Shown here piece by piece: positions 7,648 to 16,325 of a DNA stretch of 64,000 nt. The notes under the pieces are model-generated. The model was given only the letters and a program-made list of their open reading frames with translations, did no database searches and was not told where the DNA came from. The DNA comes from Microbacterium aurugineum (GTDB taxonomy: Bacteria > Actinomycetota > Actinomycetes > Actinomycetales > Microbacteriaceae): assembly GCF_023101205.1 (NCBI RefSeq), contig NZ_CP078078.1, positions 3,047,411 through 3,111,410 on the forward strand. Direction: 5' to 3'. Position numbers and translations under genes: made by a program. Within the stretch, counting starts at the first letter, position 1. Every line of letters begins with the position of its first letter.

Positions 7648-9174
7648 ATGAGACCACTGTGGAAGCTCGAGAAGAACCTGACCGTGGGCTCCCCCTTCGA
7701 GGCGGGCGCGCATCACGACGTGGTCGTCGTCGGGGCGGGCATCACCGGACTCTCGACCGCCGTGATGCTCACCCGCGCCGGACTCGACGTCGCGGTGATC
7801 GATGCGGGCGGGATCGCCGAGCTCGCAACGGGTGCGAACACGGGCAAGCTCTCGATCCTCCACGGCGCGCACCTGGAAGCGCTCCGACGGCACCATCCGG
7901 CCTCTCTCGTGCGGGCCTACGTCGACGCCAATCGCGCGGGGATGGAGTGGCTGACCGCGTTCGCCGACATGGCAGGCGTGACCTACACCCGCCGCACCGA
8001 TCATTCCTACGCGCAGGGTCCTGCCGGCGCGGGGATCGTCCGGGACCAGCACACCGCCGCGCGGGAAGCCGGGCTGCCGACGAGGCTGCTGATGGCGACG
8101 ACCCGACCGAAGACGACGTTCCCGGTGGCCGCGGCTGTCGCGCTCGACGATCAGGTGACGATCGATCCGGTCGCGGTGGCCCAGGCCCTCGTCACCGAGC
8201 TGCTCGCGTCGGGCGGCACGGTGCACACCGGAGTCCGGGCGACGGGGACACGTGCCTTCGCCGGCCGGGTCGACACCGTGGACGGACCACTCTTCGGCGA
8301 CCACATCGTGCTCGCGACCGGCACACCGATCACGGATCGCGGCCTGTACTTCGCCAAGACGCGAGGGCTGCGGTCGTACTGCGTCTCCTTCCGCGTGCCG
8401 GGCGGCCTCCCGGACGGCACCTTCCTCTCAGTCGACGGTCCCACCCGCTCGATCCGTCCGGTGAGCGCAGAGGACGGTCCGGGCGGAGAAGCCCAGCTCG
8501 TCGTCGGCGGCAACGGTCATCCGGTCGGGCGCGGAGACGGCGAGGCAGCAGCCGTGGACGACCTCATCGCTTGGGCCCGTTTGCACTTCCCCGGCGCCGA
8601 GGAGACGCATCGATGGTCGGCGCAGGACTACGAGTCGCACGACCTCATCCCATTCGTGGGGGCGATGCCACGCGGTCTCGGTCGCATCCGCTTCGCGACC
8701 GGCTACGGCAAATGGGGCCTCTCGAACGGTCCGGCCGCTGCACTGCGCCTCACGGCCGAGATCCTCGGCACCCCTCGCCGCGAGCGCGCGGCCTGGATGA
8801 CCACGATCGGCACACGGCTCACGGTCCCCGCCGATCTGGGGCGCGGTGCGAAGGAAGGCGGGAAGGTGGCTGCGGCCCTCGCGTCCGGGTGGACGGAGGC
8901 GGAACGCCACCCCACCCCCGTCCCGCAGCCCGCCGAGGGCCAGGGCACGGTGGCGAACCGTGCGGGTCGGCCGGTCGCGGTATCGACGGTCGACGGCGTC
9001 ACCCGCGCAGTGAGCGCGGTGTGCCCTCATCTGGGCGGAGTGCTCACGTGGAACGACGCCGAGTGCTCGTGGGACTGCCCCCTGCACGCCTCACGCTTCC
9101 GCGCCGACGGCACCCGGATCGAGGGACCGGCGCTGCGCGATCTCACGCCTCTGTCGGGCGAGGACCGGGAATGA
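7648..9174 (+). CDS. FAD-dependent oxidoreductase with C-terminal Rieske domain
   Basis: A 508-residue fusion. Residues about 25-55 form the FAD-binding Rossmann motif ([17 protein letters not shown]), followed by a DAO-type amine/glycine-oxidase-like domain to about residue 380. The C-terminal 75 residues carry a Rieske [2Fe-2S] site: Cys459-x-His461 and Cys477-x-x-His480. [12 protein letters not shown] segment is typical of this class. Such fusions resemble Bacillus YhfW; substrates are mostly unknown. The ATG at 7648 starts shortly before the FAD domain; an upstream in-frame start at 7582 would add 22 residues of poor quality. The 3' end overlaps the convergent nitroreductase gene by 32 bp. 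Confidence 0.85.
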   Translation: MRPLWKLEKNLTVGSPFEAGAHHDVVVVGAGITGLSTAVMLTRAGLDVAVIDAGGIAELATGANTGKLSILHGAHLEALRRHHPASLVRAYVDANRAGMEWLTAFADMAGVTYTRRTDHSYAQGPAGAGIVRDQHTAAREAGLPTRLLMATTRPKTTFPVAAAVALDDQVTIDPVAVAQALVTELLASGGTVHTGVRATGTRAFAGRVDTVDGPLFGDHIVLATGTPITDRGLYFAKTRGLRSYCVSFRVPGGLPDGTFLSVDGPTRSIRPVSAEDGPGGEAQLVVGGNGHPVGRGDGEAAAVDDLIAWARLHFPGAEETHRWSAQDYESHDLIPFVGAMPRGLGRIRFATGYGKWGLSNGPAAALRLTAEILGTPRRERAAWMTTIGTRLTVPADLGRGAKEGGKVAAALASGWTEAERHPTPVPQPAEGQGTVANRAGRPVAVSTVDGVTRAVSAVCPHLGGVLTWNDAECSWDCPLHASRFRADGTRIEGPALRDLTPLSGEDRE

Positions 9175-9982
9175 TCTCGCCCCGGGGCGGCGCGCCATCC
9201 CATCCCTCCTGCGGCGTCTCGCCGTTCTCGCGGAACACGTACTGCGAGACGAGCTTGCGCTGACTGCTCGACCAGTCGATCGCGGGACGACGCTGTTCCG
9301 GCGGCAGGTAGCCGAGTCGGTAGACGGCCATGAGCTCCAGGTCGTCCGGCACACGAAGCAGCTGCACGATCTCGTCCCAGCGACCAGGCACCTCCATCGG
9401 GAAGGAGATGAACTGGATCCCCATCCCGAGCTCGACCGTGGTGAGCCAGACGTTCTCCATCGCCGCTCCCATGCTGAACACGGAGTAGAACGACGAGAGC
9501 TGCCCCGGCCGATACTCGCTCCGGTCGAGCATGACCCCGAGCAGGAGCGGTGATCCGGCCACCAGCTTGCGGTTCTCGGCACCGAGGGTCTTCGGAACCC
9601 CGAAGGTGTTCATGAGGGTCTGCCCGCGCTTCGTGAAGACCTGACTCGTGAAGGGGCGCAGTGCGGCGGGCAGCTTGTCGAAGAGCATGCCGCTGCGCTT
9701 CTCCTCCATCTCGGCCTCGCTGAAGCGGAAGTACGGCTTGTAGCGCTCGAAGAACGTGCCGTTCGACATCGCCTCGGTCATGCTCTCGCCCGAGATGCGT
9801 GCGATCTGCTCGATGGTGTCGCGGCTCTCGATCACGACGAATCGCCATGGCTGACTGTTCAGCTGCGACGGCGCACGCCCCGCGGCTTCCAGGAGGATGC
9901 GCTGATGCTCCTCGGAGACGGGGTCGGGCAGGAAAGCCCCGTTCGTGGTCTTGCGGCGGCGGATGGCGTCGAGCAGTTCCAT
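9143..9982 (-). CDS. Nitroreductase-family flavoprotein
   Basis: A 279-residue FMN-dependent oxidoreductase. It opens with [17 protein letters not shown], then [15 protein letters not shown], the classic nitroreductase N-terminal region that binds [25 protein letters not shown] is the conserved helix of the second half. It is longer than the usual 200-residue enzyme because of an insertion around residues 70-130 ([20 protein letters not shown]). Such enzymes reduce nitro, quinone or enone groups with NAD(P)H. It ends inside the 3' end of the convergent Rieske oxidoreductase gene, and the small membrane protein gene lies 5 bp upstream, possibly co-transcribed. Confidence 0.88.
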   Translation of the reverse strand: MELLDAIRRRKTTNGAFLPDPVSEEHQRILLEAAGRAPSQLNSQPWRFVVIESRDTIEQIARISGESMTEAMSNGTFFERYKPYFRFSEAEMEEKRSGMLFDKLPAALRPFTSQVFTKRGQTLMNTFGVPKTLGAENRKLVAGSPLLLGVMLDRSEYRPGQLSSFYSVFSMGAAMENVWLTTVELGMGIQFISFPMEVPGRWDEIVQLLRVPDDLELMAVYRLGYLPPEQRRPAIDWSSSQRKLVSQYVFRENGETPQEGWDGAPPRGEIIPGPRPTEA

Positions 9983-9987
9983 GCGTG

Positions 9988-10359
9988 TCACTTCCGGTCG
10001 GCGGCGGATCGCGAGAGCACCAGCCCCGCGACGATGAAGGGGGCGGCGGTGAGCGCGACCAGCGGATGCCGCCGGGTGTGCGTGCCGAGGTACGGGATCG
10101 CGGCGAGGGGGACGGCGGCCGGGAGCACCGCGAGTGCGGCACGACGGCCCTGGCGGGACCGGCCTGCGGATCCCGCGACGACCGCGGCGCCGACGGACGT
10201 GCACGTGGCGATGTAGAGCAGGTGATGCAGCCACCGGAAGTTCCGGGTGTCGACGATCCGCGCCGCGACCGACGCGCCGAGCATGCAGTTCGCGGCATAG
10301 ACCGCGGCCGCGGCGACGAACAGCGACGCGGGGTTCCTGCGCCGGGATCCGTGAGCCAT
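9988..10359 (-). CDS. Small membrane protein of unknown function
   Basis: A 123-residue protein with four hydrophobic segments (about residues 12-30, 45-60, 73-90 and 100-116) and a basic N-terminus (MAHGSRRRN). I do not recognise a family with confidence. It is 5 bp upstream of the nitroreductase gene and probably shares its transcript. Codon use is typical of the neighbours, so it is probably a real gene. Confidence 0.65.
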   Translation of the reverse strand: MAHGSRRRNPASLFVAAAAVYAANCMLGASVAARIVDTRNFRWLHHLLYIATCTSVGAAVVAGSAGRSRQGRRAALAVLPAAVPLAAIPYLGTHTRRHPLVALTAAPFIVAGLVLSRSAADRK

Positions 10360-10450
10360 GCCCCGACCCTACGCCCGGGACCACCCCGCGAGCGCCCCCT
10401 TGCATCCGGGTCGCCCCTTCGGTACGCCCCCGCGCCGTCCCGGTCGCCCG

Positions 10451-10508
10451 TTCCGGTCGCGATATGGCAGCCGAAACGGTGATTTGGGGTGACATATCGC
10501 GACCGGAA
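10451..10508 (-). terminator. Long hairpin after the MerR gene
   Basis: TTCCGGTCGCGATATG (10451-10466) and its exact complement (10493-10508) make a 16-bp perfect stem with a 26-base loop, starting 13 bp after the stop of the TipA-like gene. It probably ends that transcript. No T-run follows, which is common in high-GC actinobacteria. Confidence 0.6.
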
Positions 10509-10520
10509 GGAGGATCTGGG

Positions 10521-11318
10521 CTAGAGGTTGCCCTCCGCGTAGATGCGCAGCGTGTCGCGGACGAATTCCGCACCGTGCGTGCCGCCGGACGATGTCGCGT
10601 AGTTCGCGCCGAAACGCGGATCCGCGACGTACATCTCGCCGAGCCCGATCACGTACGCCTTGACGTCGCCTCCGGGGACGGCGGCGGGGGTGCCGGGGAT
10701 GCCCGTGAGCCACTCGACGTGGCGCCGCGCGATCTCCTGAGCCTCGGAGGATGCCGGATCGATACCGCTCTCCGCGGCGGCGATCCAGTCGCGCCCGAGG
10801 TCGGACACGCGCTGCTGCCAGTCGGCGCGTTCGGCATCCGTCATCCCGCGCCACCAGCGGTCGCTGTCGGCGTAGGCCTTCTTGCCCCAGCGCTCCTCGA
10901 CCTCGCCCTTGTACTGCGTGTGGTCGAAACCGTCGAACATGTTCTCTGCCATGAGTCGTTCACCTCCTCTCAATGCCGTGATGGTGGATTCGACCGACGC
11001 GATCTGTCGCGCCAGCCGGGTCTGCTCCTCGCGCAGCAGCGCGAGATGGGTCTCCAGTGCGGAGGCTTCGGTCTGCGAGGGCATCCGGTCGGTGGATGCT
11101 CCGAGAACCTCCGCGATCTGCGGCAGCCCGAGTCCGAGCTCCCGCAACAGGAGGATGCGCTGGAGTCGTACGAGTGCCTGGGCGTCGTAATGCCGGTAGC
11201 CGTTGTGCGCGATGCGCGTCGGCGGCAGCAGACCGATGTGGTCGTAGTGCCGCAGCGTGCGACTCGTCGTGCCGGCCAGCCGCGCGATCTCCTGGATCGA
11301 CCAGTCGCCCGTGTCCAT
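10521..11318 (-). CDS. TipA-like MerR-family regulator
   Basis: A 265-residue activator with two parts. Residues 7-75 are a MerR winged helix ([20 protein letters not shown], then [18 protein letters not shown]) followed by a coiled-coil dimer helix. Residues about 125-265 form a TipAS-type ligand domain ([35 protein letters not shown]). In Streptomyces, TipAL binds thiopeptide antibiotics covalently and activates its own promoter. The ATG at 11318 places the helix-turn-helix at the very N-terminus. A MerR-type promoter with a 19-bp spacer lies upstream, so autoregulation is very likely. The inducing compound is unknown. Confidence 0.9.
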   Translation of the reverse strand: MDTGDWSIQEIARLAGTTSRTLRHYDHIGLLPPTRIAHNGYRHYDAQALVRLQRILLLRELGLGLPQIAEVLGASTDRMPSQTEASALETHLALLREEQTRLARQIASVESTITALRGGERLMAENMFDGFDHTQYKGEVEERWGKKAYADSDRWWRGMTDAERADWQQRVSDLGRDWIAAAESGIDPASSEAQEIARRHVEWLTGIPGTPAAVPGGDVKAYVIGLGEMYVADPRFGANYATSSGGTHGAEFVRDTLRIYAEGNL

Positions 11319-11347
11319 GCCTACGCCTCCTTCCGTTCGATGACTCG

Positions 11348-11378
11348 ACTCTAGGAGTTGACGTAACGTCAAGGTCAA
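11348..11378 (-). promoter_or_regulatory. MerR-type promoter with 19-bp spacer
   Basis: On the minus strand, TTGACC (11373-11378) and TAGAGT (11348-11353) are separated by 19 bp. The spacer carries the near-perfect palindrome TTGACGTTACGTCAA (11358-11372). Over-long spacers with a central dyad are the hallmark of MerR-activated promoters, where the protein untwists DNA. It drives the regulator gene starting at 11318. Confidence 0.85.
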
Positions 11379-11395
11379 GACCCCAAAACACACGA

Positions 11396-11429
11396 ACGGC
11401 CCCACCCCCGATTCCGAGGGTGAGGCCGT
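11396..11429 (-). terminator. Hairpin terminator after nucleoside hydrolase gene
   Basis: ACGGCCCCACCC pairs with GGGTGAGGCCGT (one mismatch) around a 10-base loop, 15 bp beyond the stop at 11444. Read on the minus strand it is followed by a T-rich stretch (TGTGTTTTGG). It separates the transporter/hydrolase operon from the MerR promoter. Confidence 0.7.
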
Positions 11430-11443
11430 CCAGGGTGAAGAGG

Positions 11444-12421
11444 TCAGTCGGTGGCGGTTCCGAACGCGGTGAGCGAGGCCGTGAGCGCGTCGGCGACCGC
11501 CTGCGCATCGATGTCGAACAGCACGTCGACGTTCGGCACCCCCTGCCAGCGATCGATCATCTGCACGACGGTCTGTCCGCGGGTGTGCGTCCCGTTCAGC
11601 TCGACGTCCACACGGAGGTTGCGCACCGTGAACCAGTCGGGGTTGAGGGCATAGGCGACGCAGGGCACGTCGTTGAGGTGCATGCCCTCGGTCTTCCACT
11701 CGGGCATCTCGTCGGGGTCGTTCTGACGATCCGGGTATCCGATCATCTCGCAGAGCGCCAGGCCCATCGGCGAGCGCGACTCCCAGAGGGTGCGGACGTG
11801 GTCCGGCGTGAGGGCGAAGCTCCGGGACACGTCCAGGCCGACCTGCGTGAGGGGTGCCCCGGACTGGATGACGATCTCCGCGGCTTCGGGATCGTTGAAG
11901 ATGTTCGCGCTCGCGACGGGCGTGACGTTGCCCCACGTGAGTGCCGCGCCGCCCATGTAGATGATGCGACGCACCGAGCGCGCGAAATCCGGCTCCAGCT
12001 TGATGGCCAGAGCCACGTTCGTCAGGGGCGCGAGGGCCATGATCGTCACCTCGCCCGGAGCCGACATGACCGTGTCGATCATCCGGCGGACGGCGTCCGG
12101 CTCGACCTCGGCCTGGGGGTCCGGGTCCGGGTACTCCCAGAAGCCCACCCCGCCAGGACGGTGGATGTGCTCCGCGAAGTGGGGTTCGCCGACCAGTGGC
12201 CGGCTGGCACCCTTCCAGATCGGCAGGTCGGAACGACCGGCGACGGCGGCGATCTTGCGGGCGTTGGCCGTCGCCGTGTCGACATCGATGTTGCCGAACA
12301 CCGTGGTCAGCGCCTCGATCTGGAAGGCGTCGGAGGAGAGTGCCCAGAACAGCGCCCCCGCGTCGTCGATCCCGGGGTCGGTGTCAATGATCAGTCGTTC
12401 CATATCCATGCTTTCTTTCAT
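11444..12421 (-). CDS. Nucleoside hydrolase (IunH-like)
   Basis: A 325-residue inosine-uridine-preferring-type nucleoside hydrolase. The N-terminal calcium/ribose-binding cluster DTDPGIDDAGAL (about residues 13-24) is intact. MALAPLTNVALAIKLEP and a GGAALTWGNVTPVASANIFNDPEAA segment follow, as in the family. It cleaves the N-glycosidic bond of nucleosides to free base and sugar. It is the third gene of a minus-strand operon after an MHS transporter and a small membrane protein (3 bp gap). A second, different nucleoside hydrolase gene lies at 14639-15625. Starts at 12409 or 12403 are also possible, since the conserved part begins at MERLIIDTDPG. Confidence 0.92.
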   Translation of the reverse strand: MKESMDMERLIIDTDPGIDDAGALFWALSSDAFQIEALTTVFGNIDVDTATANARKIAAVAGRSDLPIWKGASRPLVGEPHFAEHIHRPGGVGFWEYPDPDPQAEVEPDAVRRMIDTVMSAPGEVTIMALAPLTNVALAIKLEPDFARSVRRIIYMGGAALTWGNVTPVASANIFNDPEAAEIVIQSGAPLTQVGLDVSRSFALTPDHVRTLWESRSPMGLALCEMIGYPDRQNDPDEMPEWKTEGMHLNDVPCVAYALNPDWFTVRNLRVDVELNGTHTRGQTVVQMIDRWQGVPNVDVLFDIDAQAVADALTASLTAFGTATD

Positions 12422-12424
12422 GTC

Positions 12425-12715
12425 CTAGCGGCTGGTCTGCCGATCGGACGCTTCACTGAGCCCGTCCACGGTCGCCGCCCTCAGCCGTGCGGCGCGGGCG
12501 GAACGCGTGTAGACGAAGAGGTACCAGCAGTTGATCGCGATCAGCGTGATGTTGAGGGCGACCATGGGCGCACTGCCGAGCATCAGGTTGTATCCCATCA
12601 GCAGCGAAGAGGCTCCGAGGTTCAACCAGCGCAGGCGCGAGATCGTCGGCTGCAAGAGCGAGACGATCAAGAGAGCGCTGCCGGCCCAGCCGACGATCTC
12701 GCGCCACAGATCCAT
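12425..12715 (-). CDS. Small membrane protein, YgjV/PQ-loop-like
   Basis: A 96-residue protein with three hydrophobic segments (about 7-22, 33-50 and 52-70), starting MDLWREIVGWAGSALLIVS and containing LRWLNLGASSLLMGYNLML. This three-helix pattern with an R-x-x-N-L-x-A-S element is seen in YgjV-type inner-membrane proteins and resembles half a SWEET transporter. It sits 7 bp after the MHS transporter gene and 3 bp before the nucleoside hydrolase gene. Its role is unknown; an accessory uptake role is only a guess. Confidence 0.6.
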   Translation of the reverse strand: MDLWREIVGWAGSALLIVSLLQPTISRLRWLNLGASSLLMGYNLMLGSAPMVALNITLIAINCWYLFVYTRSARAARLRAATVDGLSEASDRQTSR

Positions 12716-12722
12716 CAGGAGG

Positions 12723-14039
12723 TCACTTGCCCACGAAGAGGCCGTTGCGGCGCTTCGCGAGGACGTAGAGCACCACGCTGATCGCGCAGAGGGCCGCGAT
12801 GTAGATCGGGAAGACCCACATCATGCCCTGGCTCTGCAGCCAGAGGAGCAGGTACGAGGCGGTGCCACCGAAGATGGCCACTCCCAGGCCGTAGCCGAGA
12901 CCGAGCCCGGTGCCGCGGATGTGCTGCGGCAGCAGGGAGTTGGACACGACGACGAAGATGGTCATGTTCAGGAGCAGCACGATCGCCCCACCGAACATCA
13001 CGCCGGCGAGCGTGCCGACCCCGGGCTGCGAGTACAGCAGCGCCAGGAAGATCGTCGGGATGGCCGCGAGACGCGCCACCACGAACCACTTGGACATCGG
13101 GAACCGATCGAGGATGCGGCTCAGCGCGAAGGCCCCGACCGTCAGGAAGACGCCCATTCCCGTGGTGATGGCGAACACGGCGGTGGGGTCTTCCCCGAAC
13201 GTGCCGTTGGCGAGGTTCGGGAGTCCGGCGATCCACGTGTAGTTGTACGCCTGGATCGCACCGACGATGAAGACGGTCGCGAGCACGCTCAGCCAGTACT
13301 TGCGGACGTCGCGCCACACCGAGTTGTCCTTGGTGGGGACCGCACCCACCGTGCGGATCGCCGCGGTGTCGAGGGTCTCGGGCAGCGTCCGGCGCAGCCA
13401 CAGCACGATCAGACCGAACAGACCACCCACGATGAACGGGATGCGCCAGCCGTACGCGGCGAGGGCTTCGGGGCCCAGCAGCAGGCTGATCAGGAAGATC
13501 GACGTGGGTGCGAGCAGGTTGCCCAGGTTGTTGAAGAACGCGAAGAAGCCGGCGACGTAACCGGGGCGGTTCGGAACCAGCTCGAGCGCGTACGCCGTGC
13601 CGAGCGGCGCCTCCACACCGGCGGAGAGTCCCTGCAGGAGGCGCGCGAGGACGACGACGATCGGCGCGAGGGCTCCGATGGTCTGGTAGTCGGGGAGCAC
13701 GCCGATGATGAAGCTGCCCAGCGCGACCGCGCCGACGGCGAAGATCATGATCTTCCTGCGCCCGAAGCGGTCGGCCACGAAGCCGAAGACGACCCCGCCG
13801 AGCGGACGTGCGACGAACCCGACCGCGAAGACGGCGAGTGCGTTCAAGGTCGAGGCGAGTGGACTGTCGGAGGGGAAGAACGCCGCGCCGAGGTAGACCG
13901 ACAGCAGTCCGAAGATCGCCCAGTCGTACCATTCGAGCGCGTGCCCCCAGCTCAAGGCACGGAGGTTCTTGCGCTCGGTGCGGCTCGCCTTGCCCCTCAG
14001 CTGCTGCGGTGCGGTGGCCACTACTTCTTCAGTGCTCAT
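12723..14039 (-). CDS. MFS transporter, metabolite:H+ symporter type
   Basis: A 438-residue, twelve-helix transporter. The start of the first helix (ALEWYDWAIFGLLSVYLG) and the loop GFVADRFGRRKIM are signatures of the metabolite:H+ symporter branch that includes ShiA, KgtP and ProP. Members take up organic acids, sugar acids or osmolytes by proton symport. AAGGAG precedes the ATG. It heads an operon with a small membrane protein and a nucleoside hydrolase, and is divergent from a deaminase gene. Its promoter shares GCTATACTAT with the sugar-acid operon starting at 22220. Uptake of a charged nucleoside or sugar acid is a reasonable inference. Confidence 0.9.
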   Translation of the reverse strand: MSTEEVVATAPQQLRGKASRTERKNLRALSWGHALEWYDWAIFGLLSVYLGAAFFPSDSPLASTLNALAVFAVGFVARPLGGVVFGFVADRFGRRKIMIFAVGAVALGSFIIGVLPDYQTIGALAPIVVVLARLLQGLSAGVEAPLGTAYALELVPNRPGYVAGFFAFFNNLGNLLAPTSIFLISLLLGPEALAAYGWRIPFIVGGLFGLIVLWLRRTLPETLDTAAIRTVGAVPTKDNSVWRDVRKYWLSVLATVFIVGAIQAYNYTWIAGLPNLANGTFGEDPTAVFAITTGMGVFLTVGAFALSRILDRFPMSKWFVVARLAAIPTIFLALLYSQPGVGTLAGVMFGGAIVLLLNMTIFVVVSNSLLPQHIRGTGLGLGYGLGVAIFGGTASYLLLWLQSQGMMWVFPIYIAALCAISVVLYVLAKRRNGLFVGK

Positions 14040-14166
14040 GGAGCTCCTTTGCTCTGCCCCCGAGAGGGAGTTGATCGACCCTTGAATGCGGATATCCCCT
14101 GGTCATGACACAGTTCTCACCCAACGGCGAGGAGTGTGCATCTTCGGGAAGCAGATCCGAGTACGA

Positions 14167-14178
14167 CTATAGTATAGC
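14167..14178. promoter_or_regulatory. Palindrome/-10 region between MFS and deaminase genes
   Basis: CTATA-G-TATAG (14167-14177) is a perfect odd palindrome. On the minus strand it contains TGC-TATACT, an extended -10 for the MFS operon. GCTATACTAT recurs at 22250-22259 in front of the metallohydrolase-led operon, in both cases downstream of GGAGGG. It may be both promoter and operator for the GntR protein encoded at 22311-23021; this is inferred. Confidence 0.5.
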
Positions 14179-14210
14179 AATAGCCCCCTCCGTGACGGAA
14201 AGAGTTCATC

Positions 14211-14624
14211 GTGAATTCCTCGCTCGACGACGACGACCGACGGCTCCTCGCCGCCGCATCCGACCTGATCATCCGTGCGCACGATGCGAACCTCCACCGC
14301 GTCGCCGCCGCCGCGCGCGGAGCCTCCGGAGCCATCTACCTCGGTCTCAGCCTGCGTACCCCACGAGAGAGCGTCTGCGCGGAGAGCACCGCCCTCGCCA
14401 ACGCCCGGATCGGAGGCGAGCAGGAGATCGAAGCCATCGTCTCGGTCGGCCTGCGCGACGACGGCACGACCGTGATCCTCAACCCCTGCGGCGTCTGCCG
14501 GGAAGTCGTGCCCGCGATCGCACCGGGCATCCGCACGCTCGCAGACGGCGGCGGCCACCCGGTGTGGGTGACCGCCGCCGATCTGCTGCCGATGCCGTGG
14601 GTCCGCGCGCGCACCTACGACTGA
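14211..14624 (+). CDS. Cytidine/blasticidin-S deaminase-like protein
   Basis: A 137-residue zinc deaminase. The zinc site is complete: Cys56 and Glu58 in VCAES and Cys93/Cys96 in PCGVCRE. The tail, with APGIRTL followed by a short G-rich turn and DLLP, resembles blasticidin-S deaminase more than housekeeping cytidine deaminase, and the usual nucleoside-binding N-terminal G-A-A segment is altered. The reaction is presumably hydrolytic deamination of a cytosine-type nucleoside. The gene starts with GTG after GGAAAGAG and is divergent from the MHS transporter gene. It converges with the sugar-acid operon, 14 bp away, and both ends meet without an obvious terminator. Confidence 0.82.
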   Translation: MNSSLDDDDRRLLAAASDLIIRAHDANLHRVAAAARGASGAIYLGLSLRTPRESVCAESTALANARIGGEQEIEAIVSVGLRDDGTTVILNPCGVCREVVPAIAPGIRTLADGGGHPVWVTAADLLPMPWVRARTYD

Positions 14625-14638
14625 GCCGTTCGCGGAGG

Positions 14639-15625
14639 TCAGCGCCAGGGCAGCGGTCGCCGCAGCACCTCGCCGATCCGATCCAGCACGCCGTCGAAAT
14701 CCATGTCGAAGACGACGCGGTGGATCGGTCGCGTCTCGTCCTTCACCGGATGCACGCCGGCGAGGTAGCGGTCTCCGGTCTCGGGGTCCCGGAATGTCTC
14801 GAGCGGCCGCATGACCGCCCCGGTCACGAGTTCCGGATACAGCAGGCTCGCCACCGCCATGCTGTCGTTGATGCCCATGACCCGGCGCCCCTCCGGCTGC
14901 GGGTAGGAACGCGAGTAGAAGCCGGCATAGTCACGACTGATCGCGGTGATCAGCTGCGCGGGCGCGAAGCCGGTCGACGAGGCGATGTCGAGGAAGAAGT
15001 CCTCAGGGACAAGGGCCTGACGGGTGACGTACGGCCCGCACCAGGTGACGTCGCCCTCGTGGGCTGCGACGATACGCGCGGCGTCGATGTCGAACGACAC
15101 GTTGGGGTCACGCGAGACCCGGAACCGACGATCCTCCCACGGCGCGGTGTCGTGGTACAGCGCCGGGCCGAGCGTCCCGACGATGGTGGTCGAGCGAAGT
15201 CGCTGCAGCAGGTCGGGCCGGGCCTCGACAGCAGCGGCGAGGTTCGTCTGCGGACCGAGCGCGAGGTAGTCGATCTCGCCGTCATATCGGTCGACGAGGT
15301 CGAGCACGACGGAGACACCGACCGGCTCGGGGTCGACCGACTCGGCGGGCCGGAGTCCCGTGTTGCCGAAGCCGTCCTCGCCGTGGATGCCCGGGTTCAT
15401 CCGCAGCTCCTGCACCAGCGGCTCGTCCGCTCCGCGGTAGACCGGAACGTCGGTGCGTCCGCAGGTGTCCAGCACGTACCGTGCGTTGTCGGCGGCCCGC
15501 TCTCCGGTGGTGTTGCCGAAGACGCTGACCACCGCCAGGATCTCGACCTCCGGATCGGCGGCCAGAAGCATCAGGGCCAGGGCGTCATCCACCCCGGTGT
15601 CGGTGTCGACGATGACTCTTCTCAT
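14639..15625 (-). CDS. Nucleoside hydrolase, second copy
   Basis: A 328-residue protein of the same family as the gene at 11444 but clearly diverged. It has VDTDTGVDDALALMLLAAD at residues 5-23 (calcium and ribose ligands), an LALGPQTNLAAAV segment and VSFDIDAARIV. It should split a nucleoside into base and sugar, in the cytoplasm as no signal peptide is present. It is the last gene of the nine-gene minus-strand operon with the tetronate enzymes, 22 bp after the binding-protein-like gene. Two non-identical hydrolases in one region suggest an unusual or mixed nucleoside substrate. Confidence 0.92.
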   Translation of the reverse strand: MRRVIVDTDTGVDDALALMLLAADPEVEILAVVSVFGNTTGERAADNARYVLDTCGRTDVPVYRGADEPLVQELRMNPGIHGEDGFGNTGLRPAESVDPEPVGVSVVLDLVDRYDGEIDYLALGPQTNLAAAVEARPDLLQRLRSTTIVGTLGPALYHDTAPWEDRRFRVSRDPNVSFDIDAARIVAAHEGDVTWCGPYVTRQALVPEDFFLDIASSTGFAPAQLITAISRDYAGFYSRSYPQPEGRRVMGINDSMAVASLLYPELVTGAVMRPLETFRDPETGDRYLAGVHPVKDETRPIHRVVFDMDFDGVLDRIGEVLRRPLPWR

Positions 15626-15647
15626 GGGTGCTCTCCTCGTTCGGGTT

Positions 15648-16325
15648 TCAGGGACGCGACAGCCCGAACGCGGCGAATGCGTCCTGTGCCGGCTTCTCGG
15701 TCAAGAGGGTGACGAATCGGGACGCGTCGTCGCCGGCGCCGGGACGGGCACCGACGGCGAACCGCCCGTAGGACTGCAGTTCGTGGGGAATCGGCTCGAC
15801 GACGTGCGCACCGGGGACCGAGCGCAACTCGCTCACCTGCTGGATCGCGACGTCGGCACGTCCGTCGAGCAGCGCCTCAGCCGTGAGTCCGCTCTCGCAT
15901 CGCACCGCGCGCTCATCGATGCGTTCGAGGAGGCCACGCTCGCGAAGCATCTTCATGAAGTGCACACCGCTCGCCCCGCTGAGCGTGTAGGCGACGGCAC
16001 GGGCGGCGAGCAGATAGTCGAGGAACGTCGCCGCCGAGTCGTCGGCCGGTCCTGCTGCGTCGTCCGGTCGGGCGAAACCGACGGAGGAAACCGCGATCTC
16101 GGCGACGACCTCGGGGTCCACCAGACCCCGCGCCGCGAGATCGGTGACGGAGGACGAGACGCCGAGCACCAGGTCGGGGCGCTCTCCCGCGGCAATCCGT
16201 TCCAGGAGTACGGTGGTGGGCTCGAACGTCGCCTCGATGTGCGTGCCGGTCTCGCGCTCGAACGCGGGGATGACGTGCTCGACGAGGGGGCTCTTGACGA
16301 CGAGCCCGCTGTACAGGGTGATCAC
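15648..16325 (-). CDS. Periplasmic-binding-protein-like protein without signal peptide
   Basis: A 225-residue protein with a ModA-like type-2 binding fold: VITLYSGLVVKSPLVEHVIP at the start, then FERETGTHIEATFEPTTVLLERI and ASGVHFMKMLRERG. The GTG at 16325 overlaps the stop of the aldolase gene (16322-16325), so the start is fixed and no export signal can precede it. Secreted relatives feed ABC importers, but none is encoded nearby. It may be a cytoplasmic ligand-binding or enzyme subunit. The function is unknown; the family assignment is from fold-like pattern only. Confidence 0.75.
   Translation of the reverse strand: MITLYSGLVVKSPLVEHVIPAFERETGTHIEATFEPTTVLLERIAAGERPDLVLGVSSSVTDLAARGLVDPEVVAEIAVSSVGFARPDDAAGPADDSAATFLDYLLAARAVAYTLSGASGVHFMKMLRERGLLERIDERAVRCESGLTAEALLDGRADVAIQQVSELRSVPGAHVVEPIPHELQSYGRFAVGARPGAGDDASRFVTLLTEKPAQDAFAAFGLSRP

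Noticed and set aside
9027..10298. Minus-strand open frame of 423 codons across the nitroreductase region
   Set aside because: It reads another frame of the nitroreductase gene and has no family motifs, while the frame at 9143-9982 is a clear flavoprotein.
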